From Sporosarcina aquimarina (GTDB lineage Bacteria; Bacillota; Bacilli; Bacillales_A; Planococcaceae): a DNA stretch of 64,000 nucleotides. The stretch lies in contig NZ_JAMBOM010000001.1 in the NCBI RefSeq assembly GCF_023715615.1, positions 868,001 to 932,000 on the forward strand, read 5' to 3'. Numbering within the stretch: the stretch's first letter is position 1; each line of letters begins with the position of its first letter. Positions 29,356 through 39,365 of this stretch are shown piece after piece. Both the position numbers and the translations under genes were made by a program. Under the pieces are notes generated by a model. It was given only the letters and a program-made list of their open reading frames with translations, was not told where the DNA came from and did no database searches.

Positions 29356-31053
29356 TTATGCTTTCAATTGTCGTACGATTTCTTCATCCGGCGTGACAAA
29401 AATCGTCTTCTGTTCAAAATAGATGACAAATCCAGGTTTTGAACCATTGGGCTTTTTCACGTGACGAACTTCTGTAAAATCGACAGGAACAGAAGCAGAG
29501 CCACGAGCTTTACTGAAGTAGGAAGCGAGTGTTGCGGCTTCTTGAATCGTTTTTTCACTCGGGTTTTCATCGTGAATCACAACGTGGGATCCTGGTATAT
29601 CTTTTGTGTGAAGCCAAATGTGATTCCGTGCAGCAAGCTTAGAAGTCAGCCAATCATTTTGACGGTTATTTTTTCCGACAGAAATTTTAACACCGTCTGT
29701 TGACTGATACGCTTCCGGCATGGGCTTCTTAGGCTTTACTTTCTTTTTGCCTTTTCTAGCTTTCATAAGTCCGAGTTCGGCAAGTTCATCCCGGATTTCA
29801 TCGATATCATCAGTAGATGCTTGCATAACTTGCTGCTTCACCATTTCAAAATAGTCGATGTCTTCGTGTGCTTTTTCCAATTGACTTGCGAGTTGAATTA
29901 ATGCATTCTTCGCTTTGGTATACTTGGAAAAATAGCGTTGGGCATTGTCAATCACGGATTTTCGTGGATCTAGCTGAATGGTCACCGTCGTTCCTTGCTC
30001 GTAATAGTTATCAACAACCGCTTCTTTTTGCCCCTTATCGATCGCGTAACTGTTCGCCGTCAGAAGCTCTCCGTAAAGTTGGAAAGTATCAAGACGACCT
30101 GCGTCATTGCGTTCTTTTTCTAGCTTTTGTACTTTCAATTTCAATTTCGAAATTTCGTTATCTAGCCAGCGCTCTAGATCGGCAGCTTGAGCTTTAACCC
30201 GTTCCCGAACTGCTCGAGCAAAGTAGACTTTGTCTAACAATTCACCGAGGGTTGGATAAACTATCTCGGCTCCTTCTCCTTGTGCGAAAGTTAGCTCAGC
30301 GGCAGAAAATAATAACTTTCCGTCTTTTTCTAAAGTGTTCGGATGTATTGGACCATCTGAAAATATTTGGACAAATGATTGATAGATTTGGAATGCAGAT
30401 TGCCCTTTTGAATGATTTAATCGATACAAGAGTTCTTCAGCATGAACCGGTGAAAATCCTGATAGCTCCTGGACAACAGCTTTCGGAGTATTAAAGGTTG
30501 GGAGTAATTGTTCAAACACTTCTTGTGTGAGCGTAAATGGATTTCGTTTATCTTGTGGTGGTGCTGGAATGTAAGGTTGCCCTGGCATAATTGTGCGGTA
30601 GCTGTTAACGCTAGGGGGCAAATGTTTCATACTGTCAATAATCATATCCCGTTCAGGATCAATCAGCAAAAAGTTACTGTGACGACCCATGATTTCAAAT
30701 ATGATCGCACGTTCCATGTCGTCTCCAATTTCGTTTTTTGAGCGGATAGTAAACTTCAAGATTCTGTCCGTTCCCATTTGCTCGACAGATGTAATAGTTC
30801 CTCCTTCAAGGTGTTTGCGCAGTGTCATGCAAAACATAGGAGGCTCTTTAGGGTTTTGAATCGTTTCTTCTGTAAATTGTACGCGTGCATAGGATGGATG
30901 CACCGAAAAAAGTAATTTTCGGTTTTGACCGCCTGCACGGATAATGAATACGGTTTCTTGTGCGTTTGGTTGGTGAATCTTTGTGATTCTTCCACTTTCA
31001 ATAGTTTGTAGTTCGCGTTTCATCGCGGTCGTAAACAATCCGTCAAATGCCAT
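29356..31053 (-). CDS. rqcH: RqcH, ribosome quality control factor (NFACT family)
   Basis: 565-residue NFACT protein (formerly FbpA/YloA). It binds 50S subunits carrying stalled nascent chains and recruits tRNA-Ala to add C-terminal alanine tails that mark for degradation. The NFACT-N domain starts MAFDGLFTTAMKREL; coiled-coil arms occupy about 290-430; the NFACT-R domain has WLHTKDIPGSHVVI near 480. The ATG at 31053 follows AAAGAGGAATTC; an upstream in-frame ATG lacks this. It runs against its neighbours and diverges from gmk. yloB, yloC and remA, found next to it in B. subtilis, are not here. Confidence 0.95.
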   Translation of the reverse strand: MAFDGLFTTAMKRELQTIESGRITKIHQPNAQETVFIIRAGGQNRKLLFSVHPSYARVQFTEETIQNPKEPPMFCMTLRKHLEGGTITSVEQMGTDRILKFTIRSKNEIGDDMERAIIFEIMGRHSNFLLIDPERDMIIDSMKHLPPSVNSYRTIMPGQPYIPAPPQDKRNPFTLTQEVFEQLLPTFNTPKAVVQELSGFSPVHAEELLYRLNHSKGQSAFQIYQSFVQIFSDGPIHPNTLEKDGKLLFSAAELTFAQGEGAEIVYPTLGELLDKVYFARAVRERVKAQAADLERWLDNEISKLKLKVQKLEKERNDAGRLDTFQLYGELLTANSYAIDKGQKEAVVDNYYEQGTTVTIQLDPRKSVIDNAQRYFSKYTKAKNALIQLASQLEKAHEDIDYFEMVKQQVMQASTDDIDEIRDELAELGLMKARKGKKKVKPKKPMPEAYQSTDGVKISVGKNNRQNDWLTSKLAARNHIWLHTKDIPGSHVVIHDENPSEKTIQEAATLASYFSKARGSASVPVDFTEVRHVKKPNGSKPGFVIYFEQKTIFVTPDEEIVRQLKA

Positions 31054-31082
31054 GTGAATTCCTCTTTCTTTTCGTTTCCTCC

Positions 31083-31091
31083 ATTTTAGCA
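31083..31091 (-). promoter_or_regulatory. Candidate extended -10 promoter of rqcH
   Basis: On the minus strand TGCTAAAAT is an extended -10 (TGnTAnAAT type). No good -35 is seen. It lies 30 nt before the rqcH start. Confidence 0.4.
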
Positions 31092-31107
31092 CTACGCGTC
31101 TAACATA

Positions 31108-31116
31108 TGGTATAAT
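31108..31116 (+). promoter_or_regulatory. Extended -10 promoter of gmk
   Basis: TGGTATAAT is a perfect extended -10. The -35 region (TAGCAC) is poor, as is allowed for this promoter type. About 70 nt of leader precede gmk. Confidence 0.6.
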
Positions 31117-31177
31117 ACGAATACAAACTTCGGATCGAACTGGATTAGGGATGATTTGAATGGAGAGACTACATTAG

Positions 31178-31807
<630 letters not shown>

Positions 31808-31811
31808 GACA

Positions 31812-32036
31812 ATGTTATATCCATCTGTAGATTCACTAAAAGAGAAAATCGACTCAAAGTACACACTTGTTTCACTCGCTGCAAAGAGAGCACGCGAAAT
31901 GCAGGAGAAGAAGGATGAACAACTCGTTTCCTACACATCACATAAAAATGTCGGTAAAGCACTTGAAGAAGTCGCAGCTGGCATGCTTCACAAACGCAAG
32001 ACGGACGCTTCCGTTGTCTATGAGGACGAAATTTAA
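31812..32036 (+). CDS. rpoZ: RNA polymerase omega subunit
   Basis: 74-residue omega subunit that stabilises the beta-prime subunit. The start [20 protein letters not shown] and the middle LAAKRAREM and [13 protein letters not shown] are the conserved family core. 4 nt after gmk, with GGAAGGGGAA as ribosome site in the gmk end. The gmk-rpoZ pairing is conserved across Bacillales. Confidence 0.96.
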   Translation: MLYPSVDSLKEKIDSKYTLVSLAAKRAREMQEKKDEQLVSYTSHKNVGKALEEVAAGMLHKRKTDASVVYEDEI

Positions 32037-32066
32037 ACGTACTTGAGTTGAATACACATATGGAGG

Positions 32067-32099
32067 CTCCCTTAGAAAATGTACTTTCTTTGGGAGTTT
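32067..32099 (+). terminator. Hairpin between rpoZ and coaBC (weak terminator or attenuator)
   Basis: CTCCC (32067-32071) / GGGAG (32092-32096) and AGAAA / TTTCT, separated by a symmetric TT/TT internal loop, then only TTT. Partial termination is possible. Confidence 0.45.
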
Positions 32100-32124
32100 G
32101 TCATTTTCGGGGAGGATGAAGACG

Positions 32125-33333
32125 TTGTTAGCCAATAAAAAAGTTTTGGTTTGTGTAACAGGTGGCATTGCTGTCTACAAAGCGGTCGCACTGGTTAGTA
32201 AATTGAGTCAATCCGGAGCGCAGGTGAAAGTAGTAATGACCCGCTCTGCTATGGAGTTTGTTCAGCCGTTATCATTTCAAGTGATGTCTCGGAACGATGT
32301 TTATTTCGATACGTTCGATGAAAAGGATTCTTCGGTCATTGCGCATATTGACCTCGCAGATTGGGCAGACCTCATTATTGTTGCACCGACTACTGCAAAT
32401 TTCATCGGTAAACTAGCAAATGGCATCGCAGATGATATGGCTTCAACCCTTTTGCTTGCAGCAACAGCTCCTGTTTGGGTTGCCCCTGCTATGAATGTCC
32501 ATATGTATGAGCATCCAGCGGTTCTTCGGAATATCGATCGCCTTTATCGAGATGGCGTTCGATTCATCGAACCATCCGAGGGCTTTTTAGCATGTGGATA
32601 TGTAGGTAAAGGTCGTCTAGAAGAGCCTGAGCGCATTGTAGAGGTAGTCGATTCGTTCTTCAGTGAAACACTACAACACCCGCTAGCTGGAAAAAAAGTC
32701 GTTATAACAGCAGGTCCTACATTAGAGCGGATTGATCCGGTCCGATACATTTCAAATTTTTCAAGTGGCAAGATGGGGTACGCAATGGCACAAGCTGCGG
32801 TTGAACTCGGTGCTGAAACGGTTCTTATTTCAGGACCTGTGTCGTTAACCCCTCCAACAGGTGTAGAGCTTATTCGTGTCGAGAGTGCGGATGAAATGCT
32901 GGGGGCAGTTTTGGATCAATATAAAGATGCGGATTACGTCGTAAAATCTGCAGCAGTTGCGGATTATCGTCCAAAAACAGTACATGACCAAAAGATGAAG
33001 AAAAAAGAAGGCCCTGCTTTGTTGGAGCTGGAACGGACAACAGATATTTTGAAATCGTTAGGTGAATTGAAAACAACGCAACGGCTCATCGGATTCGCGG
33101 CAGAAACGACAGATGCCGTTACATATGGAAAAGGGAAGTTGGAATCGAAAAATCTTGATTGGATTATAGTCAATGACGTCACAGATCCTGAAGGAGGATT
33201 TGGCAGTGATGTCAACGTCGTAACGTTAATTTCAAGGTCTGGTGTTGAGATGTCGTTCCCAGCTATGGAGAAAAAGGAACTTGCAAAACAACTACTCACA
33301 ACAATTGTTCATGAAGGACAAGATTCCTTATGA
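32125..33333 (+). CDS. coaBC: CoaBC, phosphopantothenoylcysteine synthetase/decarboxylase
   Basis: Bifunctional coenzyme A biosynthesis enzyme, 402 residues. The N-terminal FMN flavoprotein decarboxylase has CVTGGIAVYKA, PAMNVHMYEHPAV and the active-site ACGYVGKGRLEEPE loop. The C-terminal synthetase begins near 190 (VVITAGPTLERIDPVRYISN, GKMGYAMA). A TTG start at 32125 is 9 nt after GGAGG; ATG 32116 touches that site. The stop overlaps priA (ATGA). Confidence 0.95.
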   Translation: MLANKKVLVCVTGGIAVYKAVALVSKLSQSGAQVKVVMTRSAMEFVQPLSFQVMSRNDVYFDTFDEKDSSVIAHIDLADWADLIIVAPTTANFIGKLANGIADDMASTLLLAATAPVWVAPAMNVHMYEHPAVLRNIDRLYRDGVRFIEPSEGFLACGYVGKGRLEEPERIVEVVDSFFSETLQHPLAGKKVVITAGPTLERIDPVRYISNFSSGKMGYAMAQAAVELGAETVLISGPVSLTPPTGVELIRVESADEMLGAVLDQYKDADYVVKSAAVADYRPKTVHDQKMKKKEGPALLELERTTDILKSLGELKTTQRLIGFAAETTDAVTYGKGKLESKNLDWIIVNDVTDPEGGFGSDVNVVTLISRSGVEMSFPAMEKKELAKQLLTTIVHEGQDSL

Positions 33334-35741
33334 TCGCTGAAGTGATTGTGGACGTCGCAGCGTATCCGATAGATCGTCCATTTGACTATAGAATCCCTGA
33401 GCTGTTTTCTGGATTTGTTGAACCTGGGATGCGAGTGAAAGTACCATTTGGTCCACGGAAAGTTGTAGGTTATGTGATTGCATTGAAAGAAGAAAGTGAC
33501 TTGGATATTAGTAAGATAAAACCATTAGAAGAACTTATTGATTTTGAACCAATCCTCTCCAAGGAGTTACTGGAGCTTTCGGAGTGGCTTGCTACAGATA
33601 CACTTGCTTATCGCATAGAAGCTCTTCAAGTCATGCTACCTGCAGCAATGCGTGCAAAATACGAGAAGTTTATCCAAGTGGAGGACCACCAAGCGATTAC
33701 AGATGAACCATTCTTGAAAATGCTTCAAAAACGAGATCGTGTCCCTTTGAAAAATGCTGACACACCAGAGCTTTTGAAGCAATTGAAAGTGTACACAAAA
33801 TCTGGTGCAGTGCGTGTCGATACTCTTGTTAAACAACAAACTACAGTTAAAAGAGTCCGCATGATTCATATAGAAAGCGCAGAAATTCTTCATCAACTGA
33901 TTGGAACGCTTAGTAAACAGGCGGCCAAACAGCGCGAACTGCTGGAGTGGATGATTGAGTACGCTGGACAAGCTATCGAAGCAGGAAAATTGATGGCAGA
34001 TGCAAGTGTATCTGCATCAGTGCTGAAAACAGTAATTGAAAAAGGGGCCGCGCAAGAAAAAAAGTTGGAAGTGTATCGCGAACCTGAATCTTTGGAGATT
34101 CTGGACACTGCCATGCCTAAACAGCTCACGAGCTATCAGCAAAATGCAGTAAATGAAGTACTTGATGCATTTCGAAAAGAATCAGACACGACTTTCCTAT
34201 TACATGGAATAACCGGGAGTGGCAAAACTGAAGTCTACTTACGCTCTATCGAAGAAGTGCTATCTGCTGGCAAGGAAGCAATTGTACTTGTTCCTGAAAT
34301 TTCATTGACACCCCAAATGACTTCACGGTTCAAAGAACGTTTCGGTGATCAAGTTGCAGTGATGCATAGTGCATTGTCTGCAGGTGAGAAATATGATGAA
34401 TGGCGCAAAATTCACCGGAAAGAAGTGAAAGTGGTCGTTGGAGCACGTTCTGCTATTTTTGCCCCTTTTGAAAAACTAGGGATTATTATTCTAGACGAAG
34501 AGCATGAATCGACTTATAAGCAGGAAGATTCTCCACGTTATCATGCTCGAGATGTCGCAATTTGGCGGGCACAATTCAATCACTGTCCCGTTATTCTTGG
34601 GAGTGCAACTCCTGCACTTGAATCTTATGCTCGTGCCTCAAAAGATGTTTATCGTCTTCTCGAATTGCCGACCCGTGCAAAAGATCAGGAGCTACCGAAC
34701 GTCAATATCGTCGATATGCGTGCTGAACTGAAAGAAGGTAACCGTTCGATGTTTTCAGTCCCATTGGCGGAAGCCATCCGAAATCGATTGGACAAGGGAG
34801 AACAGACGGTACTATTTTTAAACAAACGTGGATTTTCTTCGTTTGTTTTATGTAGAGATTGTGGGACAACGATCCAATGTCCGAACTGTGATATTTCATT
34901 GACGTATCATCGAGCTACTGAAAATTTAAAATGCCATTACTGTGGTCATGAAGAACGAGTGCCTCACATCTGTCCTGAATGTGAAAGCGAACACATTCGA
35001 TTTTTTGGTACAGGCACACAAAAAGCGGAAGAAGAAATTACAAAACTGTTCCCTGAAGCGCGAGTGCTTCGTATGGATGTTGATACGACTCGTCAAAAAG
35101 GCTCGCATGCTCGATTGCTCCAGAAATTCAGTGAAGGGCACGCTGATATATTACTCGGAACGCAAATGATAGCCAAAGGCCTCGATTTTCCGAATATCAC
35201 GTTGGTCGGTGTTTTGGCTGCTGATACAACGCTCCATTTGGCAGATTTTAGATCTGCAGAAAAAACGTTCCAATTGTTGACGCAAGTGAGCGGTAGGGCA
35301 GGACGGCATGATTTAGAAGGGGAAGTTTTCGTCCAAACATACACCCCTGAACACTACGCCATTGAACTTGCTAAAGCTCAAGTGTATGAACCGTTTTATC
35401 AGATGGAGATGAGTAGTAGGAAGCAATTTGGATATCCACCGTTTTACTACATTGTTAATATTCAATTTAGCCATGAAGACTTAATGAAAGTTGTGGGATA
35501 TGCTGAAAAGGCTGTGCGATTTTTATCGGAAGGATTAAGTCCCGAAAGCGTCATAATCGGTCCGACAGCTTCCGCCATTAGTCGGGTGAATAATAGATAT
35601 CGCTATCAATGTTTGATAAAATACAAAAAAGAACCGAAACTGACAGAGACGCTACAAGCACTCATTCGCTTTTATCGAACTGATTGGATAAAAGATGGAT
35701 TACTGCTTTCTGTTGATAAATCACCTGTCGTTATTTACTGA
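33330..35741 (+). CDS. priA: PriA, primosomal replication restart helicase
   Basis: 803-residue superfamily 2 helicase that reloads the replisome at forks and D-loops. The N-terminal 3'-DNA-binding domain (about 1-110) is followed by Walker A GITGSGKTEVY, the DEEH box and GSATPALE. Zinc-binding cysteines lie in CRDCGTTIQCPNCD and CHYCGHEERVPHICPEC. The helicase C domain has GTQMIAKGLDFPNITLVGV and QVSGRAGR. ATG 33330 overlaps the coaBC stop. Confidence 0.98.
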   Translation: MIAEVIVDVAAYPIDRPFDYRIPELFSGFVEPGMRVKVPFGPRKVVGYVIALKEESDLDISKIKPLEELIDFEPILSKELLELSEWLATDTLAYRIEALQVMLPAAMRAKYEKFIQVEDHQAITDEPFLKMLQKRDRVPLKNADTPELLKQLKVYTKSGAVRVDTLVKQQTTVKRVRMIHIESAEILHQLIGTLSKQAAKQRELLEWMIEYAGQAIEAGKLMADASVSASVLKTVIEKGAAQEKKLEVYREPESLEILDTAMPKQLTSYQQNAVNEVLDAFRKESDTTFLLHGITGSGKTEVYLRSIEEVLSAGKEAIVLVPEISLTPQMTSRFKERFGDQVAVMHSALSAGEKYDEWRKIHRKEVKVVVGARSAIFAPFEKLGIIILDEEHESTYKQEDSPRYHARDVAIWRAQFNHCPVILGSATPALESYARASKDVYRLLELPTRAKDQELPNVNIVDMRAELKEGNRSMFSVPLAEAIRNRLDKGEQTVLFLNKRGFSSFVLCRDCGTTIQCPNCDISLTYHRATENLKCHYCGHEERVPHICPECESEHIRFFGTGTQKAEEEITKLFPEARVLRMDVDTTRQKGSHARLLQKFSEGHADILLGTQMIAKGLDFPNITLVGVLAADTTLHLADFRSAEKTFQLLTQVSGRAGRHDLEGEVFVQTYTPEHYAIELAKAQVYEPFYQMEMSSRKQFGYPPFYYIVNIQFSHEDLMKVVGYAEKAVRFLSEGLSPESVIIGPTASAISRVNNRYRYQCLIKYKKEPKLTETLQALIRFYRTDWIKDGLLLSVDKSPVVIY

Positions 35742-35767
35742 ATAGGGATCAGAAAAGAGGAATTTGC

Positions 35768-36289
35768 TTGACTGTACTAGAAATTGTTAAATATCCAGCT
35801 GAAATATTAGAAACGAAAACAAAAGAAGTGACGAAATTTGACCGCACCTTACATCGGTTGTTGGACGATATGATGGAAACGATGATTGCTGCAGATGGCG
35901 TGGGAATTGCTGCACCGCAAGTCGGTCACTCGATCCGTGTTGCGATTGTGGATATCGGCGAAGGAGATCCGCCCATTGAACTGATCAATCCAGTTATTAC
36001 TGCAATTGGTGGAGAAGATGTGGACTTGGAAGGCTGCCTCAGCTTCCCGGATTTGTACGGTGAAGTAAAGCGCCCTTTCTTTGTCCGTGTAGAAGCACAA
36101 GAGCGTGATGGTTCACTTTATGAACTAGAAGCTGAAAGCTTTGAAGCGCGTGCCATTATGCATGAAATCGATCACTTGGACGGCATTTTGTTTAATACGA
36201 AAATTAGTCGGGTTGTCGATGCATCGGAATTTGAAGAATTGGATGAAGAACTTCTTCAACTTGGTGAGGATGGTGAAGGGATTGAATAA
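35768..36289 (+). CDS. def: Peptide deformylase
   Basis: 173-residue metalloprotease that removes the N-formyl group from new proteins. The three motifs are GVGIAAPQVG (44-53), EGCLSFP with metal Cys90, and HEIDHLDG with His132, Glu133 and His136. Start is TTG 35768, about 6 nt after AGAGGA; no ATG fits. The gene ends inside the fmt start, so the enzyme pair that removes and adds the formyl group is coupled. Confidence 0.97.
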   Translation: MTVLEIVKYPAEILETKTKEVTKFDRTLHRLLDDMMETMIAADGVGIAAPQVGHSIRVAIVDIGEGDPPIELINPVITAIGGEDVDLEGCLSFPDLYGEVKRPFFVRVEAQERDGSLYELEAESFEARAIMHEIDHLDGILFNTKISRVVDASEFEELDEELLQLGEDGEGIE

Positions 36290-37223
36290 GCTGTTATTTA
36301 TGGGGACTCCCGATTTTTCGGCCCCTATTTTACGTATGCTTCATGAAGAAGGGTATCAAATTGTCGGAGTCGTGACTCAACCTGATAGACCTGTTGGCCG
36401 AAAGCGCATCTTGACACCACCTCCTGTGAAAGCGGAAGCATTGCGTCTAGGGCTTCCTGTCATTCAACCTGAAAAGTTGAGAGGCTCCGCTGAGTTGGAA
36501 GAGATTAAAGCGCTTGCTCCAGACTTGATCGTCACCGCCGCATTTGGTCAGATTTTACCAAAAGAGTTACTTGATGTACCTAGATTAGGGTGCATCAATG
36601 TCCATGCTTCCTTGCTTCCAGCGTATCGTGGTGGAGCGCCGATCCATCAGGCAGTCATGGATGGGTGCACAGAAACGGGAGTAACGATTATGTACATGGT
36701 AGAAAAACTCGATGCAGGTGACATTATTTCACAAGCGACAACACCGATTTTATCAACCGATGATACCGGGAGTATGTTTGAAAAGTTATCACTTACTGGA
36801 GAAAAGTTGTTAAAAGAGACACTGCCTTCCATTTTAGAAGGGATCAATCCACGCATCCCACAAGATGAAGCGCTTGTCACATTTGCGAAAAACATTTCAC
36901 GCGAGCAAGAGCGAATTGACTGGACACGTAAAGGAACGGAAATTCATAACCAAGTTAGAGGACTCACACCGTGGCCAACAGCGTATACGACATTCGACGG
37001 TGAAAACGTGAAAGTTTGGAAGACTGAAGCAATACCAACTAAATCTGAAGGTAAACCAGGTGAAATCATCGAGTTAACGAAAGAACACATTCTCGTGAAA
37101 ACTGGTGATGACACAGCTATTGCGATTACAGAGTTACAACCTTCTGGGAAAAAACGCATGACTGCACCCGTCTTTTTAAACGGATCAGGTAGCCAGTGGA
37201 AAAAAGGAGATCTGTTCCTATGA
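36282..37223 (+). CDS. fmt: Methionyl-tRNA formyltransferase
   Basis: About 313 residues (B. subtilis 317). It formylates Met-tRNA-fMet with 10-formyltetrahydrofolate. Landmarks are LLFMGTPDFS at the start, the folate-enzyme motif INVHASLLPAYRGGAPI with catalytic Asn/His, and the C-terminal tRNA-binding domain (about 210-313). The start is uncertain: TTG 36282 aligns best with the family, while GTG 36273 and ATG 36270 lie just upstream; all are within the def end. The stop overlaps rsmB. Confidence 0.94.
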   Translation: MNKLLFMGTPDFSAPILRMLHEEGYQIVGVVTQPDRPVGRKRILTPPPVKAEALRLGLPVIQPEKLRGSAELEEIKALAPDLIVTAAFGQILPKELLDVPRLGCINVHASLLPAYRGGAPIHQAVMDGCTETGVTIMYMVEKLDAGDIISQATTPILSTDDTGSMFEKLSLTGEKLLKETLPSILEGINPRIPQDEALVTFAKNISREQERIDWTRKGTEIHNQVRGLTPWPTAYTTFDGENVKVWKTEAIPTKSEGKPGEIIELTKEHILVKTGDDTAIAITELQPSGKKRMTAPVFLNGSGSQWKKGDLFL

Positions 37224-38578
37224 CAGCAAAGAAGAAGGACATATGGAAAGGGAACGTCCGCGATGCGGCACTTTCCATTCTGTTAGAAGTCAGCCGGAAC
37301 CAAGCATACAGTAACTTATTATTAACACGTACCATGAAAACGTATGCCATTAAAGACCAAGATAAGCCGTTATTGACGAATTTAACGTACGGTACCTTAC
37401 AATATCGTCTTACATTAGACTATTATCTAGAGCCATTTATTAAAGGGAAACTGGATGATTGGGTTCGGGATCTGCTACGCATGTCGCTCTATCAAATCGT
37501 CTATCTAACAAAAATCCCGCCACACGCAGCGGTCAATGAAGCTGTAGAAATTGCTAAGCGACGTGGTCATAAAGGAACGACAGGACTCGTAAACGGTGTC
37601 CTTCGATCAGTATTACGTCAAGGCGTCCGTTCTATTGGGGAAGAGACGGATGATGTTAAACGACTATCACTTGAAACGAGTCATCCGGAATGGCTGATTC
37701 GTCGTTGGATTGATCAGTACGGCATGAAAGATACAGCGGAGATGGCGCAAGCGAACAATGTACCTCCTACGAATACTGCGCGGATCAACACCGTGCAAAC
37801 AACTATTGAAAAAGCGTTACATCAGTTAAAGAGTGAAGGCGCAAAAGTTGAATTAGGTAAAGTCGTACCAGAAGCGGTTTATTGTCACTCAGGGAATATC
37901 GCAAACACCTATACGTATTCAAAAGGCTGGCTCACGATTCAAGATGAAAGCTCCATGTTGCCTGTATATGCTCTTGACGTTCATCCAGGAATGAAAGTGC
38001 TTGATATGTGTGCCGCACCTGGTGGAAAAACAACTCAAATCGCTGAACACTTGGCAGATACAGGAGAAGTGCATGCGCATGATTTGCATGAGCACAAGCT
38101 GGACCTAATCGAAGAAAATGCGGAGAGATTGGGCCTTAAGTCAATCTGGACGTCAAGTGGGGATAGCCGGGAACTGACTGACACGTATGATGCGAACACT
38201 TTCGATCGAATTTTAGTGGATGCACCATGTAGTGGTTTAGGAGTTATCCGAAGGAAGCCAGAGATTAAATATAACAAAACAGAAGCGGATTTAGAGTCGC
38301 TTACAAAAGTGCAAGCAGAGTTACTGGAAACAGCTTGGACACTCGTCAAGCCGGGTGGAAAAATTGTCTATAGTACATGTACTGTAGACAAAACCGAAAA
38401 TGATGGAGTTGTTCTGCAATTTTTAGAGCGTCATCCTGAAGCTGTAAAATTAGTTCCGGAATTCTTCGAACAAGAAGGTCTTGCGACACCAAACGGCATG
38501 CTACAAGTATTGCCTCAACACTTTGGCAGTGATGGGTTCTTTGCAGCTACCTTGCAAAAACCAGCTAGTAACGACTAA
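37220..38578 (+). CDS. rsmB: RsmB, 16S rRNA m5C967 methyltransferase
   Basis: 452-residue SAM-dependent methyltransferase with an N-terminal NusB-like RNA-binding domain (about 10-135), then a Rossmann domain with the SAM motif MCAAPGGKTTQIAE, the catalytic motif DAPCSGLGVIRRKPE and STCTVDKTEN. The second Cys in STCT is the nucleophile in this family. ATG 37220 overlaps the fmt stop; AAAGGAGA lies upstream. rlmN, which follows in B. subtilis, is absent and prpC comes next. Confidence 0.95.
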   Translation: MTAKKKDIWKGNVRDAALSILLEVSRNQAYSNLLLTRTMKTYAIKDQDKPLLTNLTYGTLQYRLTLDYYLEPFIKGKLDDWVRDLLRMSLYQIVYLTKIPPHAAVNEAVEIAKRRGHKGTTGLVNGVLRSVLRQGVRSIGEETDDVKRLSLETSHPEWLIRRWIDQYGMKDTAEMAQANNVPPTNTARINTVQTTIEKALHQLKSEGAKVELGKVVPEAVYCHSGNIANTYTYSKGWLTIQDESSMLPVYALDVHPGMKVLDMCAAPGGKTTQIAEHLADTGEVHAHDLHEHKLDLIEENAERLGLKSIWTSSGDSRELTDTYDANTFDRILVDAPCSGLGVIRRKPEIKYNKTEADLESLTKVQAELLETAWTLVKPGGKIVYSTCTVDKTENDGVVLQFLERHPEAVKLVPEFFEQEGLATPNGMLQVLPQHFGSDGFFAATLQKPASND

Positions 38579-38606
38579 AAAGACGTACAGGGATGGGGGA
38601 AGTCCA

Positions 38607-39365
38607 ATGCATTTCAGTGTACGAACCGACATAGGTAGGAAACGCACGTTCAATGAAGACCAAGCTGCTGTATTTGAACTCGATAACGGGTATACACTCG
38701 CTGTAATTGCTGATGGCATGGGTGGTCATCGTAGTGGTGATGTCGCAAGTGGAATGGCAGTCTCTTTAATTGGAAAGCATTTCAGCGAATTAGGTTCTGA
38801 TCTACCACAATCCAAGGAGTCATGGATTGTATGGCTCGATTCGATTATTCGTAAAGTGAACCAGCTAATTTTTGAAAAAGCACAGTCGTCTCCTGAACAT
38901 GAGGGAATGGGAACAACGTTAGAAGTTGCGGTCATTGTAACAGGGAACTGTTACATCGCACATGTTGGGGATAGCCGGGTCTACTCAGTTAGTTATGAAA
39001 CAATCACTCAGCTGACTAGGGATCATTCCTATGTGAATGCACTACTAGCCAGTGGAGAAATTACGGAAGAAGAAGCAGAAGTACATCCTCAGCGAAATTG
39101 GATTATGAGGGCTGTCGGTTCTGAGCGGGAGATCGAGCCTGAATTTTATCATGTACCTTTTACAAAAGGAGACTATTTGTTATTGTGCACAGATGGTCTA
39201 AGTAACAAAGTGGAAGCTGAAATGATGAGGGAACTCATTGTTTCCGACAACACTCTTGAAGAAAAAGTCATTCAACTGATCGATTTGGCTAACGAAAGGG
39301 GTGGAGAGGACAACATTACTGCGGTATTGCTTGCCTCCTCTGACCTTGGAGTTGGTGCTGTATGA
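38607..39365 (+). CDS. prpC: PrpC, PP2C-type Ser/Thr protein phosphatase
   Basis: 252-residue metal-dependent phosphatase that reverses PrkC phosphorylation. Metal-binding acidic residues are in ADGMGGH (Asp36), VGDSRVY, LCTDGLS and EDNITAVLL, the standard PP2C motifs. The ATG at 38607 is preceded by GGGGGA. A longer reading that begins inside rsmB is unlikely. The stop overlaps prkC (ATGA). Confidence 0.96.
   Translation: MHFSVRTDIGRKRTFNEDQAAVFELDNGYTLAVIADGMGGHRSGDVASGMAVSLIGKHFSELGSDLPQSKESWIVWLDSIIRKVNQLIFEKAQSSPEHEGMGTTLEVAVIVTGNCYIAHVGDSRVYSVSYETITQLTRDHSYVNALLASGEITEEEAEVHPQRNWIMRAVGSEREIEPEFYHVPFTKGDYLLLCTDGLSNKVEAEMMRELIVSDNTLEEKVIQLIDLANERGGEDNITAVLLASSDLGVGAV

Noticed and set aside
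29461..30741. Plus-strand frames opposite rqcH
   Set aside because: Short, without ribosome sites or family features; rqcH on the minus strand explains the coding signal.
36141..36281. 47-codon N-terminal extension of fmt inside def
   Set aside because: It is the +1 shadow of def; the family begins at about MNKLLFMGTPDF.
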